This document shows, one piece after another, positions 1-8,394 of a DNA stretch of 64,000 nucleotides. Where the stretch lies: positions 806,001 through 870,000 of the forward strand of contig NZ_SPQT01000001.1 of NCBI RefSeq assembly GCF_004571025.1, read 5' to 3'. The position numbers and the translations under genes are program-made. Within the stretch, counting starts at the first letter, position 1. Each line of letters starts with the position of its first letter. A model generated the notes under the pieces. The model was given only the letters and a program-made list of their open reading frames with translations. It was not told the origin of the DNA and did no database searches. The DNA is from Bradyrhizobium niftali. GTDB lineage: Bacteria > Pseudomonadota > Alphaproteobacteria > Rhizobiales > Xanthobacteraceae.

Positions 1-960
1 GCAAGCTTCTGGAGCTACAAGGGGCGGATGTCGGCGATGCCCTTCAACTCGTCGACGCCGATCTTTTGGTACAACAAGGACCACTTCCAGAAGGCCGGCT
101 TCGACAAGCCGGCCGACACCTGGCAGGAGCTGGAGAGCCAGCTTTACACCATCAAGTCCAAGGGGATCAGCGAATGCGGCACGGTGCTGCCGGGCGACTT
201 CTACTGGAGCCTCCTCGAGAACTACAGCGCCATCAACAACCAGCCTTACGGCACGCTTGCAAACGGTTTTGACGGGCTCGGCACCGAGTTCGTCTACAAC
301 AAGACGAAGGTGGTCTCGCAAGTCGCTCGGTTGAAGAAGTGGCTCGACGACGGCGTGATGCAGATCGCAGGCCAGGGCTTCAGTCCGGAACAGTTGTTCA
401 CGTCGGGACGATGCTCGACGTTCGTCAATTCGACCGCATCGCACGGCAATATCGAACGCAACGCGACCGTCAATTGGAGCGCCACCTTCCTGCCGCACGA
501 GAGCGACATCAATTCGCCTCTCAACAGCACCATCGGCGGCGGAGCCATCTGGGTCATGAGGGGCCACACCCAGGAGCGGTATGACGCCGTCGCGGCCTTT
601 CTGAACTTCCTCGCCCAGCCGGAGACCCAGGTGTGGTGGCATGGCGCGACCGGCTACGTTCCCGCTACCAATCGTGCCTATGCGCTTGCGCGGGAGCGTG
701 GCTACTACAAGGATCACCCAACCAGAGAGATTGCCGTTCTACAGCTTTCACGTGGCACGCCGAACGAGAACTCGCGCGGCTTCCGCTTCGGCAATTTCGT
801 GCAGACGATGCTGGCCCAGCGCCAGGAGGTGGAGGCAGTCTTTGCCGGCCAGAAACAGCCGCAGCAGGCGATGGATGATGCGGTCAAGCGGGGCAACGAG
901 ATCTTGCGGCAGTTCGAAAAGCTCAATGCCGGGAAGACACTGGAAACCGAGCGTCCATGA
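1..960 (+). CDS. ugpB: Glycerol-3-phosphate ABC transporter substrate-binding protein (UgpB), 5' truncated
   Basis: Periplasmic family-1 solute-binding protein that would deliver glycerol-3-phosphate or glycerophosphodiesters to the UgpAE permease. The reading frame is open from base 1, so the signal peptide and roughly the first hundred residues lie outside the window; the ATG at 28 is internal. The stretch MPFNSSTPIFWYNKDHF is typical of UgpB, where this loop lines the ligand cleft, and the C-terminal lobe is complete. Its stop overlaps the ATG of the next gene (ATGA), so it is the first visible gene of an operon with ugpA, ugpE and ugpQ. The family assignment rests mainly on the very UgpA/UgpE-like partners; a related sugar binder is the alternative. 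Confidence 0.88.
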   Translation, partial: ASFWSYKGRMSAMPFNSSTPIFWYNKDHFQKAGFDKPADTWQELESQLYTIKSKGISECGTVLPGDFYWSLLENYSAINNQPYGTLANGFDGLGTEFVYNKTKVVSQVARLKKWLDDGVMQIAGQGFSPEQLFTSGRCSTFVNSTASHGNIERNATVNWSATFLPHESDINSPLNSTIGGGAIWVMRGHTQERYDAVAAFLNFLAQPETQVWWHGATGYVPATNRAYALARERGYYKDHPTREIAVLQLSRGTPNENSRGFRFGNFVQTMLAQRQEVEAVFAGQKQPQQAMDDAVKRGNEILRQFEKLNAGKTLETERP

Positions 961-1997
961 CGTTGCGCCTGTCCATCCCGTGGCGTGATACGCGCGCACC
1001 CGTGCTTCAGAGAAGGCACGGGGGCCATCAGTCCAAGGCCGGGACGGGCGCGGCGGCCGGCGGATCCCGAACGTCGGGAAAGGTGCGTCGCCGCGAGCAA
1101 GAGGCCGGCCTTAAGCGAGCCAATTTCGGCGACGGCCCCGGCCTGCCGACGCTGCTGTTGCTGCCGCAATTGCTGATCCTGCTGTTCTTCTTCTTCATCC
1201 CGTCGCTGCGGGCGCTGATGCAATCCGTCTTGCTCAGCGATCCCTTTGGGACCAACGTCCAGTTCGTGTGGTTCGACAATTTCAAGACGCTGCTTGCGAG
1301 TAGCGATTACCGCCAGTCGATTACGGTGACGTTCTGGTTCACGGTGGCGCAGAACGTGCTCACGCTGGGCAGCGCGCTTGTCCTCGCCTTTGCCACTGAC
1401 AGGATTGTGCGCGGCCGTTCGGCCTATCGCACCATCATCCTGTTGCCCTATGCAATTGCGCCCGCGATCGCTGGCATCCTGTGGGCTTTCCTGTTTAATC
1501 CGGCGGTCGGCCCGCTCGCGCAGGTGCTGCACTGGGTCGGCATTGCATGGGACCCCAACCTCAATCCGACTGACGCGTTGATCCTGGTGACGCTCGCCGC
1601 GTCGTGGAAGCACGTCTGCTACGATTATATCTTTTTGGTCGTGGGGTTGCTCGCGGTACCGGTGTCGCTGATGGAGGCTGCCGCGGTGGATGGCGCCGGT
1701 CCGATCCGCCGCTTCGTCTCGATCGCGCTGCCGATGCTCGGGCCCACCGTATTCTTCCTCACGGTGATGAACTTCATATATGGCTTCTTCGAGACCTTCG
1801 CCATCATCGACGCGGTCACCAAAGGCGGCCCCGCCGGTGCAACCAACATTCTGGTTTACAAGGTCTTCGTGGATGGCTTCGTCAATCTCGACCTCGGCTC
1901 TTCGGCCGCGCAATCGGTTCTTTTGATGAGCTTCGCGCTGATCTGCACGCTGCTGCAATTCCGCTACTTCGACCGCAAGGTCAATTACGGAGTCTAG
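957..1997 (+). CDS. ugpA: Glycerol-3-phosphate ABC transporter permease UgpA
   Basis: Inner-membrane permease of the CUT1/Ug family, one half of the translocation pore. After a polar N-terminus of about 60 residues, longer than in enteric UgpA, hydrophobic segments begin at TLLLLPQLLILLFFFF. The EAA cytoplasmic loop that contacts the ATPase is visible as EAAAVDGAGPIRRF near residue 240, and the C-terminus (SSAAQSVLL then QFRYFDRKVNYGV) closely resembles E. coli UgpA as I remember it. The start ATG overlaps the ugpB stop. The long N-terminus may mean that the true start is further downstream. Five bases separate it from ugpE. Confidence 0.9.
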   Translation: MTLRLSIPWRDTRAPVLQRRHGGHQSKAGTGAAAGGSRTSGKVRRREQEAGLKRANFGDGPGLPTLLLLPQLLILLFFFFIPSLRALMQSVLLSDPFGTNVQFVWFDNFKTLLASSDYRQSITVTFWFTVAQNVLTLGSALVLAFATDRIVRGRSAYRTIILLPYAIAPAIAGILWAFLFNPAVGPLAQVLHWVGIAWDPNLNPTDALILVTLAASWKHVCYDYIFLVVGLLAVPVSLMEAAAVDGAGPIRRFVSIALPMLGPTVFFLTVMNFIYGFFETFAIIDAVTKGGPAGATNILVYKVFVDGFVNLDLGSSAAQSVLLMSFALICTLLQFRYFDRKVNYGV

Positions 1998-2001
1998 CCG
2001 A

Positions 2002-2922
2002 ATGGTGGAGCGCTCGCCGATCCTCAACATGGTCTGTCACGCGATCCTGATTGCCGGCGCGCTGACGGTCTGCGTACCCCTTTATTTTGCGTTCGTGGCG
2101 GGCTCGCTCACCGTGACCGAGGTGCAGAAGGTGCCGTTACCATGGCTCCCTGGAAACCAGTTTTTCGACAACCTGCAACTTGCCTGGAGCAAGGGCAATT
2201 TCAGCCGCACCTTCGCCAATTCGATCGTCGTGGCGCTCGGTATCACGGCCGGCAAGATCGTGGTGTCGCTGCTCTCGGCCTTCGCCATCACTTACTTTCG
2301 CTTCCGCTACAGGATGCTCGCATTCTGGCTCATCTTCGTCTCGTTGATGCTGCCGATCGAGGTCCGGATCGTGCCGACCTTCGAAGCCGTGGCCAATGCG
2401 GCGTTGCCGCTGCAATCGCTCGCCGACATTCTGCATCTGGCGGATCTGTGGGGCTGGATCAGCGGCCACGACGTCGCGATCACGCTCGAATGGAACATGG
2501 TCAACACCTATCCCGGGCTGATCCTGCCACTGATCGCCTCGGCGACCGCCACGTTCCTTTTTCGCCAGTTCTTCCTGACGGTCCCGGACGAGCTGTGCGA
2601 GGCGGCGAAGCTGGACGGCGCATCGCCGCTGCATTTCTTCTGGAGCATCCTGTTGCCGTTGTCCGTGCCGAACATGGTGGCACTCGCCATCATCCTGTTC
2701 CTGTTCGGGTGGAATCAATATCTCTGGCCGCTCCTCTTTACGACCGACAAGGATATGGCAACGGCCGTCATTGCACTGAAGGGCCTGATCCCCCGCTCCG
2801 ACAGCGAGCCGGCCTGGAATATCGCCATGAGCGGCGCGCTCCTCACAATGTTGCCGCCGGCGCTGGTCGTCCTGCTCTTGCAGCGCTGGTTCATCAAGGG
2901 TCTTATCGACAGCAGCAAATAG
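2002..2922 (+). CDS. ugpE: Glycerol-3-phosphate ABC transporter permease UgpE, with an extra loop
   Basis: Second permease subunit, with the EAA loop at CEAAKLDGASPLHFF and a typical UgpE ending (LLQRWFIKGLIDSSK). It is 306 residues against about 281 for the E. coli protein. The extra length is mainly one insertion of roughly 25-30 residues between the third and fourth membrane segments, around residues 136-165 (LADILHLADLWGWISGHDV and following). In E. coli this position has only a short loop. The insertion is probably periplasmic; its role is unknown. Pairs with UgpA; the cognate ATPase gene ugpC is not found in the window. Confidence 0.9.
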   Translation: MVERSPILNMVCHAILIAGALTVCVPLYFAFVAGSLTVTEVQKVPLPWLPGNQFFDNLQLAWSKGNFSRTFANSIVVALGITAGKIVVSLLSAFAITYFRFRYRMLAFWLIFVSLMLPIEVRIVPTFEAVANAALPLQSLADILHLADLWGWISGHDVAITLEWNMVNTYPGLILPLIASATATFLFRQFFLTVPDELCEAAKLDGASPLHFFWSILLPLSVPNMVALAIILFLFGWNQYLWPLLFTTDKDMATAVIALKGLIPRSDSEPAWNIAMSGALLTMLPPALVVLLLQRWFIKGLIDSSK

Positions 2923-2931
2923 GGTTCGATC

Positions 2932-3693
2932 ATGGTTTTCATCGCCGGGCATCGCGGCGCGCGCAATCTTTGGCCGGAGAACAGCCTTACGGGCTTCCGC
3001 AATCTGTGCGAGGAGGGCGTCGATGCGGTCGAGTTCGACGTCCACCAGAGCGCGGATGGCGGGCTTGTCGTGATCCATGATCCGCTGCTCGACCGCACCA
3101 CCTTGGATAGCGGCCCGGTTGGCGAGCGCAGCCTGAGACGGTTGACGGCAACGCGCCTTCGCGATGCCGGCGACGAATGCATTCCGACCCTCGGCGAGGT
3201 GCTCGGCGTGTTGAGCGAAACGACGCTTGAGCTCCACATCGAGATCAAGACCGATGCGCTCGGCAATTGCTATGCGGGCCTCGAAGCGCGGCTGATCGAC
3301 GAGATCAAGCGCCGGGGGCTGGAGAGGCGTGCAATCATCACCTGCTTCGTGCCCGGCGTGATCACGACCGTGCGCCGGCTCTGGCCGGAGGCGCAGGTGC
3401 TTGCCTCGCTCGACCGCCGTTCGGCGGAGATGATGGGCGGAATCGCGTCCGCGCTGGCACAATTTGCCGCCATTCCCGGCTGCATTGTCGCGGTCGAAAA
3501 ATCGCTCCTGGGGCTCACATTGCCGCTGGCCCTTCAAGTGCTCGGATCCAAGCGTCTCGGTGCATGGGTGACCAATGAGCCGGAGGATATCGCCTACTGG
3601 CTTGCCCAACCGGTGCGGCAGATCACCACCGATCGGCCTGATCTCGCTGTGAGCATTCGGCGCAAGCTTGAAACCGGGCCGGCGCATTCATGA
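2932..3693 (+). CDS. ugpQ: Glycerophosphodiester phosphodiesterase (UgpQ-like)
   Basis: Hydrolyses glycerophosphodiesters to glycerol-3-phosphate plus alcohol. The GDPD TIM-barrel signatures are all present: HRG at residues 7-9, PEN at about 17-19, the metal-binding VEFDVH and the catalytic HDP around residue 46, and HIEIKTD further on. There is no signal peptide, so it should act in the cytoplasm on imported substrate, as UgpQ does. It lies nine bases after ugpE, and its stop overlaps the phoD start (ATGA), which places transport and hydrolysis in one transcription unit. Confidence 0.92.
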   Translation: MVFIAGHRGARNLWPENSLTGFRNLCEEGVDAVEFDVHQSADGGLVVIHDPLLDRTTLDSGPVGERSLRRLTATRLRDAGDECIPTLGEVLGVLSETTLELHIEIKTDALGNCYAGLEARLIDEIKRRGLERRAIITCFVPGVITTVRRLWPEAQVLASLDRRSAEMMGGIASALAQFAAIPGCIVAVEKSLLGLTLPLALQVLGSKRLGAWVTNEPEDIAYWLAQPVRQITTDRPDLAVSIRRKLETGPAHS

Positions 3694-5216
3694 TTCCCCG
3701 CCGCCGCTTTCTCCTGGGATCGCTGGCGAGCGCCGCGTTGGCGGCGCCCGCCGGGTTCGTGCGCGGAGCGCCACTCTCCTTCAGCGCCGATCCTTTCGCG
3801 CTCGGTGTTGCGTCCGGGTGTCCGCGGCCGGATCGCGTCATCCTGTGGACCCGCCTTGCGCCACAACCTCTCGACAGCGGCGGCATGGGCGACGCTGCGG
3901 TGGATGTCGAATGGCAGGTCGCCGATGACGAGGCCTTCTCGCGGATCGCCTCCAGCGGCGTCGTGCGGACGACAGCAGAGCTTGCGCATTCCGTGCATGT
4001 CGAGGCGACGGGATTGCGGCCCGATCGCGTCTACTGGTATCGCTTCCGCGCCGGTCCGGCGCTTAGCCCGGTGGGACGCACCCGAACCGCGCCGGCCGAG
4101 TCCGCGCGCCCGTTCCGTTTTGCCTTCGCATCCTGCCAGCAATACGAGCAGGGCTATTTTGCCGCCTACCGCGACATGGCCGCGCGCGATCTCGATCTTG
4201 TCGTTCATCTCGGTGATTACATCTATGAGAAATCCTGGGGATCGCACCACGTCCGCCAGCACGGCGTCGGCATCCCGACGACGCTCGAGGAATTCCGCAA
4301 CCGCTACGCGCTCTACAAGAGCGATCCCGACCTGCAAGCCGCGCACGCCGCCTTTCCCTGGCTATCAGTCTGGGACGACCACGAGGTGATGGACGACTAT
4401 GCCAATGATCGCTCCTACACGGTGGGTGACACCGCGCGGTTCCTGAAGATCCGCGCCGCGGCCTATCAAGCCTATTACGAGCACATGCCGCTTCCGCTCT
4501 CGGCTCGTCCACGCGGCGCGCACGCCACGATCTACGAACACTATCGCTTTGGCGACGTGCTTGACGTACTGCTGCTCGACGACCGGCAATATCGCTCGGC
4601 ATCGGCTTGTGTCGGAAGCGGACGCCCGACCTGGGTGAATGACTGTGCAGGCCGAACCGACGAAACGCGGACGATGCTGGGCGAGAGACAGGAGCAATGG
4701 CTTGGGGCGCGCCTGCGCGACTGCCGTGGTCGCTGGACGATCGTCGCGCAGCAGACCTTGATGGCACAGGACAAGCGGGAAGGGGATGATGGCGCGCACT
4801 TCTGGATGGACGGCTGGGACGGCTACCCCAACGCCCGCCGTCGTCTCCTTGATTCGCTCGTTGCGCATCGCCGCAACCCGATCGTGATCGGCGGCGACCG
4901 TCACGCTTTCTTTACCGCCGATCTGAAGCAGGACTTTGCCCGGCCTGATGGCCCGACCATTGCGACCGAGTTCGTCGGCACCTCCATCACTTCGGACGGG
5001 CCGAGCGAGAGCAGTGTGCGCAAGGCATTGGCGGAGAATCCGCATCTCGTCTATGCGCGCGGCGACAGGCGCGGATATGCGACCGTCGAGCTCGACGCCC
5101 GGCATTGCACAGTGGGTTTCGAGGCGCTCGATGACGTCAGGGACGCCAGGAGCGCCGTGCGCCGGCTGACGACATTTGTGGTCGAGGACGGCGCGCCGGG
5201 GGCGAAGGCGGCATGA
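3690..5216 (+). CDS. phoD: PhoD-family alkaline phosphatase/phosphodiesterase, Tat-exported
   Basis: Secreted metallophosphoesterase of the PhoD family, expected to release phosphate from phosphodiesters in the periplasm. The N-terminus IPRRRFLLGSLASAAL is a twin-arginine signal; the mature domain begins with the family's FALGVASGCP motif and fibronectin-like region. Catalytic-domain motifs visible are HLGDYIYE, VWDDHEVMDDYAND and IGGDRHAFF, which supply the usual Asp/His/Asn metal ligands. At 508 residues it has a normal length. Its position in a ugp operon suggests that it produces glycerol phosphates or phosphate extracellularly while Ugp imports the product. Phosphate-starvation control is plausible, but I could not identify a Pho box with confidence. 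Confidence 0.92.
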   Translation: MIPRRRFLLGSLASAALAAPAGFVRGAPLSFSADPFALGVASGCPRPDRVILWTRLAPQPLDSGGMGDAAVDVEWQVADDEAFSRIASSGVVRTTAELAHSVHVEATGLRPDRVYWYRFRAGPALSPVGRTRTAPAESARPFRFAFASCQQYEQGYFAAYRDMAARDLDLVVHLGDYIYEKSWGSHHVRQHGVGIPTTLEEFRNRYALYKSDPDLQAAHAAFPWLSVWDDHEVMDDYANDRSYTVGDTARFLKIRAAAYQAYYEHMPLPLSARPRGAHATIYEHYRFGDVLDVLLLDDRQYRSASACVGSGRPTWVNDCAGRTDETRTMLGERQEQWLGARLRDCRGRWTIVAQQTLMAQDKREGDDGAHFWMDGWDGYPNARRRLLDSLVAHRRNPIVIGGDRHAFFTADLKQDFARPDGPTIATEFVGTSITSDGPSESSVRKALAENPHLVYARGDRRGYATVELDARHCTVGFEALDDVRDARSAVRRLTTFVVEDGAPGAKAA

Positions 5217-5314
5217 CGAACGACCGCACGGCCTCGCATTTGACGAATGATGAAGGATCGCCTCAAATGATCCGACGTCTGACCATGCTTTAGGCCGCTG
5301 CGAGGGGCTGCGCC

Positions 5315-6262
5315 GTGACTGATCAAACCATCCTGCGGGTGGCCTGGCTCTACTACATGGAGAATCTGACCCAGGCCGAGATCGGCGAGCGGCTGGGCCT
5401 GACCCGCGCCCGCGTCAACCGCATGCTGTCGGACGCCCGGCAGACCGGCATCGTCAATATCCGCCTTAACTCCGCCTTTGCGAGCTGCACAGAGCTGGAG
5501 CACCGGTTGCGTCGGGAATGCGGCCTCGAGGACGCGGTCGTCATCCCGAGCCCAGAGAATCCGGAGCAGGTCGGAAGCCTGATCGGGATGGCGGCCGGAG
5601 CGTATCTGTCGAAAGTCCTCGAACAGAAGCGCCCGCGCATCATCGGTATCGGCTGGGGCGCGACTCTGCGCGAGACCATCCGTTACGTCACGCCGGCGGA
5701 CTATCCCGATCTCTCCATAGTCTCGATGATGGGCGGGCTGTCGCGCGGACTCGAGCTCAACACCTTCGAAATCGCGGGCGAGCTCGCGCGTCGGCTGCAC
5801 GCCCAGTGCAGCTATCTGGCCGCGCCCATTTTTGCCAGCAGCCGGCGCTCGCGCGATACTTTCCTGGCCCAGGAGGTCTATCAGGAGGTGCTGAACAGCG
5901 TCGAGCGGATCGATCTTGCGCTATTGAGCATGGGAGATCTGACGCCGCGCTCGCTGCTGGTGCGGCACGGGCTGCCGCCGGACGTACGTGCGGAGCATTT
6001 GCGGGCCGGAGGCGCCGTCGGCGACGTGCTCGCACAATTTCTCGATAGGTCCGGCCGGCCCATCGATCACGGTATCAACAGCCGTGCCATCGCGCTGCCG
6101 CTCGAGAAGTTGGCGCGCGTGCCGACCTCGATGCTGATCGCCGGCGGTCTCAACAAGGCGCCGATCATTGCCGCGGTGCTGCGCGGCCGGATCGGCAAGG
6201 TGCTGGTGACGGACGAGAACGCCGCCATCGCCGCGCTAAAACTTATCGACAAGCAGAAATAG
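5315..6262 (+). CDS. SorC/DeoR-family sugar-binding transcriptional regulator
   Basis: DNA-binding regulator with an N-terminal helix-turn-helix (about residues 8-45, LTQAEIGERLGLTRARVNRML) followed by the SorC-type sugar-phosphate-binding domain (GIGWGATLRETI, MMGGLSRG and near the end LVTDENAAIAAL). The start is GTG with GAGGGG upstream; the nearest upstream gene, phoD, ends 98 bases before. SorC-family proteins bind phosphorylated sugars or polyols, so this one may sense glycerol-phosphate-type metabolites and control the upstream ugp/phoD operon and/or the downstream dehydrogenase. The target genes are inferred from position only. Confidence 0.9.
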   Translation: MTDQTILRVAWLYYMENLTQAEIGERLGLTRARVNRMLSDARQTGIVNIRLNSAFASCTELEHRLRRECGLEDAVVIPSPENPEQVGSLIGMAAGAYLSKVLEQKRPRIIGIGWGATLRETIRYVTPADYPDLSIVSMMGGLSRGLELNTFEIAGELARRLHAQCSYLAAPIFASSRRSRDTFLAQEVYQEVLNSVERIDLALLSMGDLTPRSLLVRHGLPPDVRAEHLRAGGAVGDVLAQFLDRSGRPIDHGINSRAIALPLEKLARVPTSMLIAGGLNKAPIIAAVLRGRIGKVLVTDENAAIAALKLIDKQK

Positions 6263-6367
6263 CTGCTTTTTTTGCAAACGAACATTGGACCCGCGCTTTC
6301 GACGCTGATGCCGGCGTGACCGCCCACCTGCGCCCCAGAGCGCGCAAAAGCATTTGTCACGTCAATC

Positions 6368-6379
6368 TTACATATGTAA
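6368..6379. promoter_or_regulatory. 12-bp palindrome upstream of the zinc dehydrogenase gene
   Basis: TTACATATGTAA is a perfect 12-bp palindrome in the 156-bp space between the SorC-type regulator and the dehydrogenase, 40 bases before the latter's ATG. It is AT-rich in a GC-rich genome, so it could be an operator or part of a promoter. No second copy was seen. Confidence 0.35.
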
Positions 6380-6418
6380 TGTAGCCAAAATAATTGCTCA
6401 GAGAGGGATGGCGTCGAC

Positions 6419-7438
6419 ATGCGCGCTGCGGTGCTTCAGGACATTCGCGATATCCGCATCCTCGATATCCCCGAACCGAGGCCGGTCGCGGAGGACGATC
6501 TCATCGTTCGCGTAAAGGCTGTCGGCGTTTGCGGCAGCGACTTGCATTCCTACCTCGAGGGCGGAACGACCGGCCCGACGCGGGTCAGGCCGTTCGTCCT
6601 GGGCCATGAATTCTCGGGTGTCCTCACGCCGGATTCGGCGCGCAAAGCGGGGCTATCAGCCGATGCGCTGGTAGCGGTCGACCCTTCCATTCCGTGCGGC
6701 CATTGTGAATGGTGCCACCGCGGTCACAGCAATCTCTGCCCCAACGTGAAGTTCCTCGGTTATGCGCCACACAACGGCGCCATGGCCGAATTCGTCTGCG
6801 TGCCCAGATCCGCCGTGCATTTGGTGCCCGACAGCATCGATCCGGCCGGTGCAGCGATCCTGGAAACGCTCGGGGTCGCGATCCATGCCATGGATCTGGC
6901 GCGTCCGCGACTTCTGGAAACCGTGGCGGTGCTTGGGTGCGGGCCGGTGGGATTGTTGCTCGTGCAACTCGCGCGGCTCGCCGGTGCCGGAAAGATCATC
7001 GCGATTGACCCGGTCGAGCAGCGTACCGCGATGGCGTGCGACCTCGGCGCGGATGTGGCGTGCCGCAGCTACGCCGGGGTTGGGGACGTCACCGAAGGCC
7101 GCGGCGTCGATCTGGTGATCGAGGCGACCGACTCCTCGCACGGCTTCGAGCATGCGGCGCGCTGTGCCCGTATCGGTGGCCGGGTCGTACTCGTCGGCAT
7201 TCCCGAGAACAACCAGTACATCCTGAGCGGCGCCGAGTCGCGCCGAAAGGGCTTGTCGATCAAATTTTCACGCCGCATGCCGGAGGTTTACCCGCGGGCC
7301 ATTGCGCTTGCGCAAACCGGTCGGGTCAAGCTCGCGCCGCTGGCCACGCATCGCTTCTCACTCGACCAGACGCCTGCCGCGTTCGAGCAACAGGTCGCGC
7401 GACGAGATGGAATCATCAAGGCGATCATTTGCCCCTAG
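6419..7438 (+). CDS. Zinc-binding medium-chain alcohol/polyol dehydrogenase
   Basis: MDR-superfamily dehydrogenase of the threonine/sorbitol dehydrogenase type, oxidising a secondary alcohol with NAD(P). The catalytic zinc site is visible in GVCGSDLHSY (Cys, His) and GHEFSG; the structural-zinc cysteines follow in CGHCEWCHRGHSNLC (about residues 96-110). The Rossmann motif is VLGCGPVGLL near residue 171. A Shine-Dalgarno AGAGAGGG lies ten bases before the ATG. Substrate unknown; the adjacent SorC regulator suggests a polyol or polyol phosphate. Its 3' end overlaps by 14 bases an opposing small ORF that has been split by the IS66 element. Confidence 0.88.
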   Translation: MRAAVLQDIRDIRILDIPEPRPVAEDDLIVRVKAVGVCGSDLHSYLEGGTTGPTRVRPFVLGHEFSGVLTPDSARKAGLSADALVAVDPSIPCGHCEWCHRGHSNLCPNVKFLGYAPHNGAMAEFVCVPRSAVHLVPDSIDPAGAAILETLGVAIHAMDLARPRLLETVAVLGCGPVGLLLVQLARLAGAGKIIAIDPVEQRTAMACDLGADVACRSYAGVGDVTEGRGVDLVIEATDSSHGFEHAARCARIGGRVVLVGIPENNQYILSGAESRRKGLSIKFSRRMPEVYPRAIALAQTGRVKLAPLATHRFSLDQTPAAFEQQVARRDGIIKAIICP

Positions 7439-7511
7439 ATTGAGCGCGATCTTGCAAGTGCTTGCCAGATTGACCGCGGCCTCGCGCTACATTCGCGACA
7501 ACTGTTTCCCA
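7425..7511 (-). pseudogene. 3' part of a small ORF split by IS66
   Basis: Last 28 codons and stop of an 87-codon reverse-strand ORF. Removing the IS66 element and one copy of its 8-bp duplication joins this piece to the 5' part at 10030-10206 in the same frame through the codons for Trp-Glu-Thr, which lie within the duplicated target. The C-terminus is basic and Gln/Arg-rich (QSGKHLQDRAQSRGK). It overlaps the dehydrogenase stop by 14 bases. No family recognised; it may have been a real small gene or just an open frame. Confidence 0.5.
7504..7511. repeat. IS66 target-site duplication, left copy
   Basis: GTTTCCCA immediately precedes the left end of the IS66 element and is repeated exactly at 10022-10029. 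Eight bases is the duplication length known for IS66-family transposition. Confidence 0.93.
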
Positions 7512-7535
7512 GTATCCGTCCGGTGAAGGCCGCCT
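7512..7535 (+). repeat. Left terminal inverted repeat of IS66
   Basis: About 24 bases matching the reverse complement of the element's right end, with the shared core TCCGG-GAAGGCC and a few mismatches. The exact inner limit is uncertain. Confidence 0.8.
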
Positions 7536-7569
7536 TGCCGAATGAGGCGTGTTGTTGAGAACTGTCCTT

Positions 7570-7977
7570 ATGGACAGTGATAGGCGCAGTGCCCAAGTCG
7601 AACGGCTTGAGGTGGTGGACACGGGCCGGCGGCGGCGCTGGTCCGAGGACGAGAAGCTCAAGATCGTCCTGGAGAGCTTACAGGCGCCGCGCCAGGTCGC
7701 GGCAACTGCGCGGCGGTATGGCGTTTCGCGCTCATTGCTGCTGCGATGGCGACGGTCGTTTCGGCCTGAGCCGAAGGATGCCGCCCATCAAGCGGGCTTC
7801 GTGCCGGCAATGGTGGTCGCGGAATCGGGGCCGACGTCTGGTCCGGTCGGGCCGGCCGGCATCGGCGCGATCGAGATCGAGTTTGCGGCGGGGGCTCGGA
7901 TGCGGATCACGGGTACGGTCGACGCGGCGACGCTGAAGGCCGCCGTGGCGGCGCTGGCGGATGGACGCCTACGGTGA
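7570..7977 (+). CDS. tnpA: IS66 accessory protein TnpA (helix-turn-helix)
   Basis: Small DNA-binding protein of the IS66 transposition module. Residues 18-60 form the IS3/IS66 Orf1-type HTH (RRRRWSEDEKLKIVLESL followed by VAATARRYGVSRSLLLRWRR). The ATG at 7570 is preferred; a GTG at 7549 would add seven residues. The stop overlaps the GTG start of tnpB, a common translational-coupling arrangement in IS66 elements. Confidence 0.9.
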   Translation: MDSDRRSAQVERLEVVDTGRRRRWSEDEKLKIVLESLQAPRQVAATARRYGVSRSLLLRWRRSFRPEPKDAAHQAGFVPAMVVAESGPTSGPVGPAGIGAIEIEFAAGARMRITGTVDAATLKAAVAALADGRLR

Positions 7978-8321
7978 TTCCCATTGCGTCGGGCGTGCGG
8001 GTGTGGATTGCGACCGGCCACACCGACATGCGTCGCGGCATGAACTCGCTAGGCTTGCTGGTGCAGGAAGCCTTCAAACGAGACCCGCACGGCGGCGACC
8101 TCTATGTGTTCCGTGGCAAAAGCGGCAAGCTGATCAAGATCCTTTGGCACGATGGACTGGGCATGTCGCTTTATGCCAAGCGGCTGGAGCGCGGCCGCTT
8201 CCTGTGGCCATCGTCGGCTGATGGCGTCGTGACAATCACCCCAGCCCAGCTTGGCTACCTGCTGGAGGGCATCGACTGGCGGATGCCGCAACATACCTGG
8301 CGACCGGAGGCGGCGGGCTGA
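7974..8321 (+). CDS. tnpB: IS66 accessory protein TnpB
   Basis: 115-residue IS66 Orf2 protein, recognised by GVRVWIATGHTDMRRGMNSL, DPHGGDLYVFRGK and WHDGLGMSLYAKRLERGRF, which are diagnostic of this family. Needed for IS66 transposition, though its biochemical role is not known. GTG start overlapping the tnpA stop; full length. Confidence 0.95.
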   Translation: MIPIASGVRVWIATGHTDMRRGMNSLGLLVQEAFKRDPHGGDLYVFRGKSGKLIKILWHDGLGMSLYAKRLERGRFLWPSSADGVVTITPAQLGYLLEGIDWRMPQHTWRPEAAG

Positions 8322-8394
8322 TCGCTGGGATTTGAATCGGTGGCGCGATCAGCGGTTCGGACAGAGACCGCGTCTTGTGATTCTCTGGTCGGCG

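Noticed and set aside
714..2030. 438-codon reverse-strand open frame
   Set aside because: Fully antisense to ugpB/ugpA, charged low-complexity composition, no family motif; a by-product of high GC third positions.
2137..3687. 516-codon reverse-strand open frame
   Set aside because: Antisense to ugpE and ugpQ, both with clear motifs; Arg/Gln/Glu-rich shadow translation.
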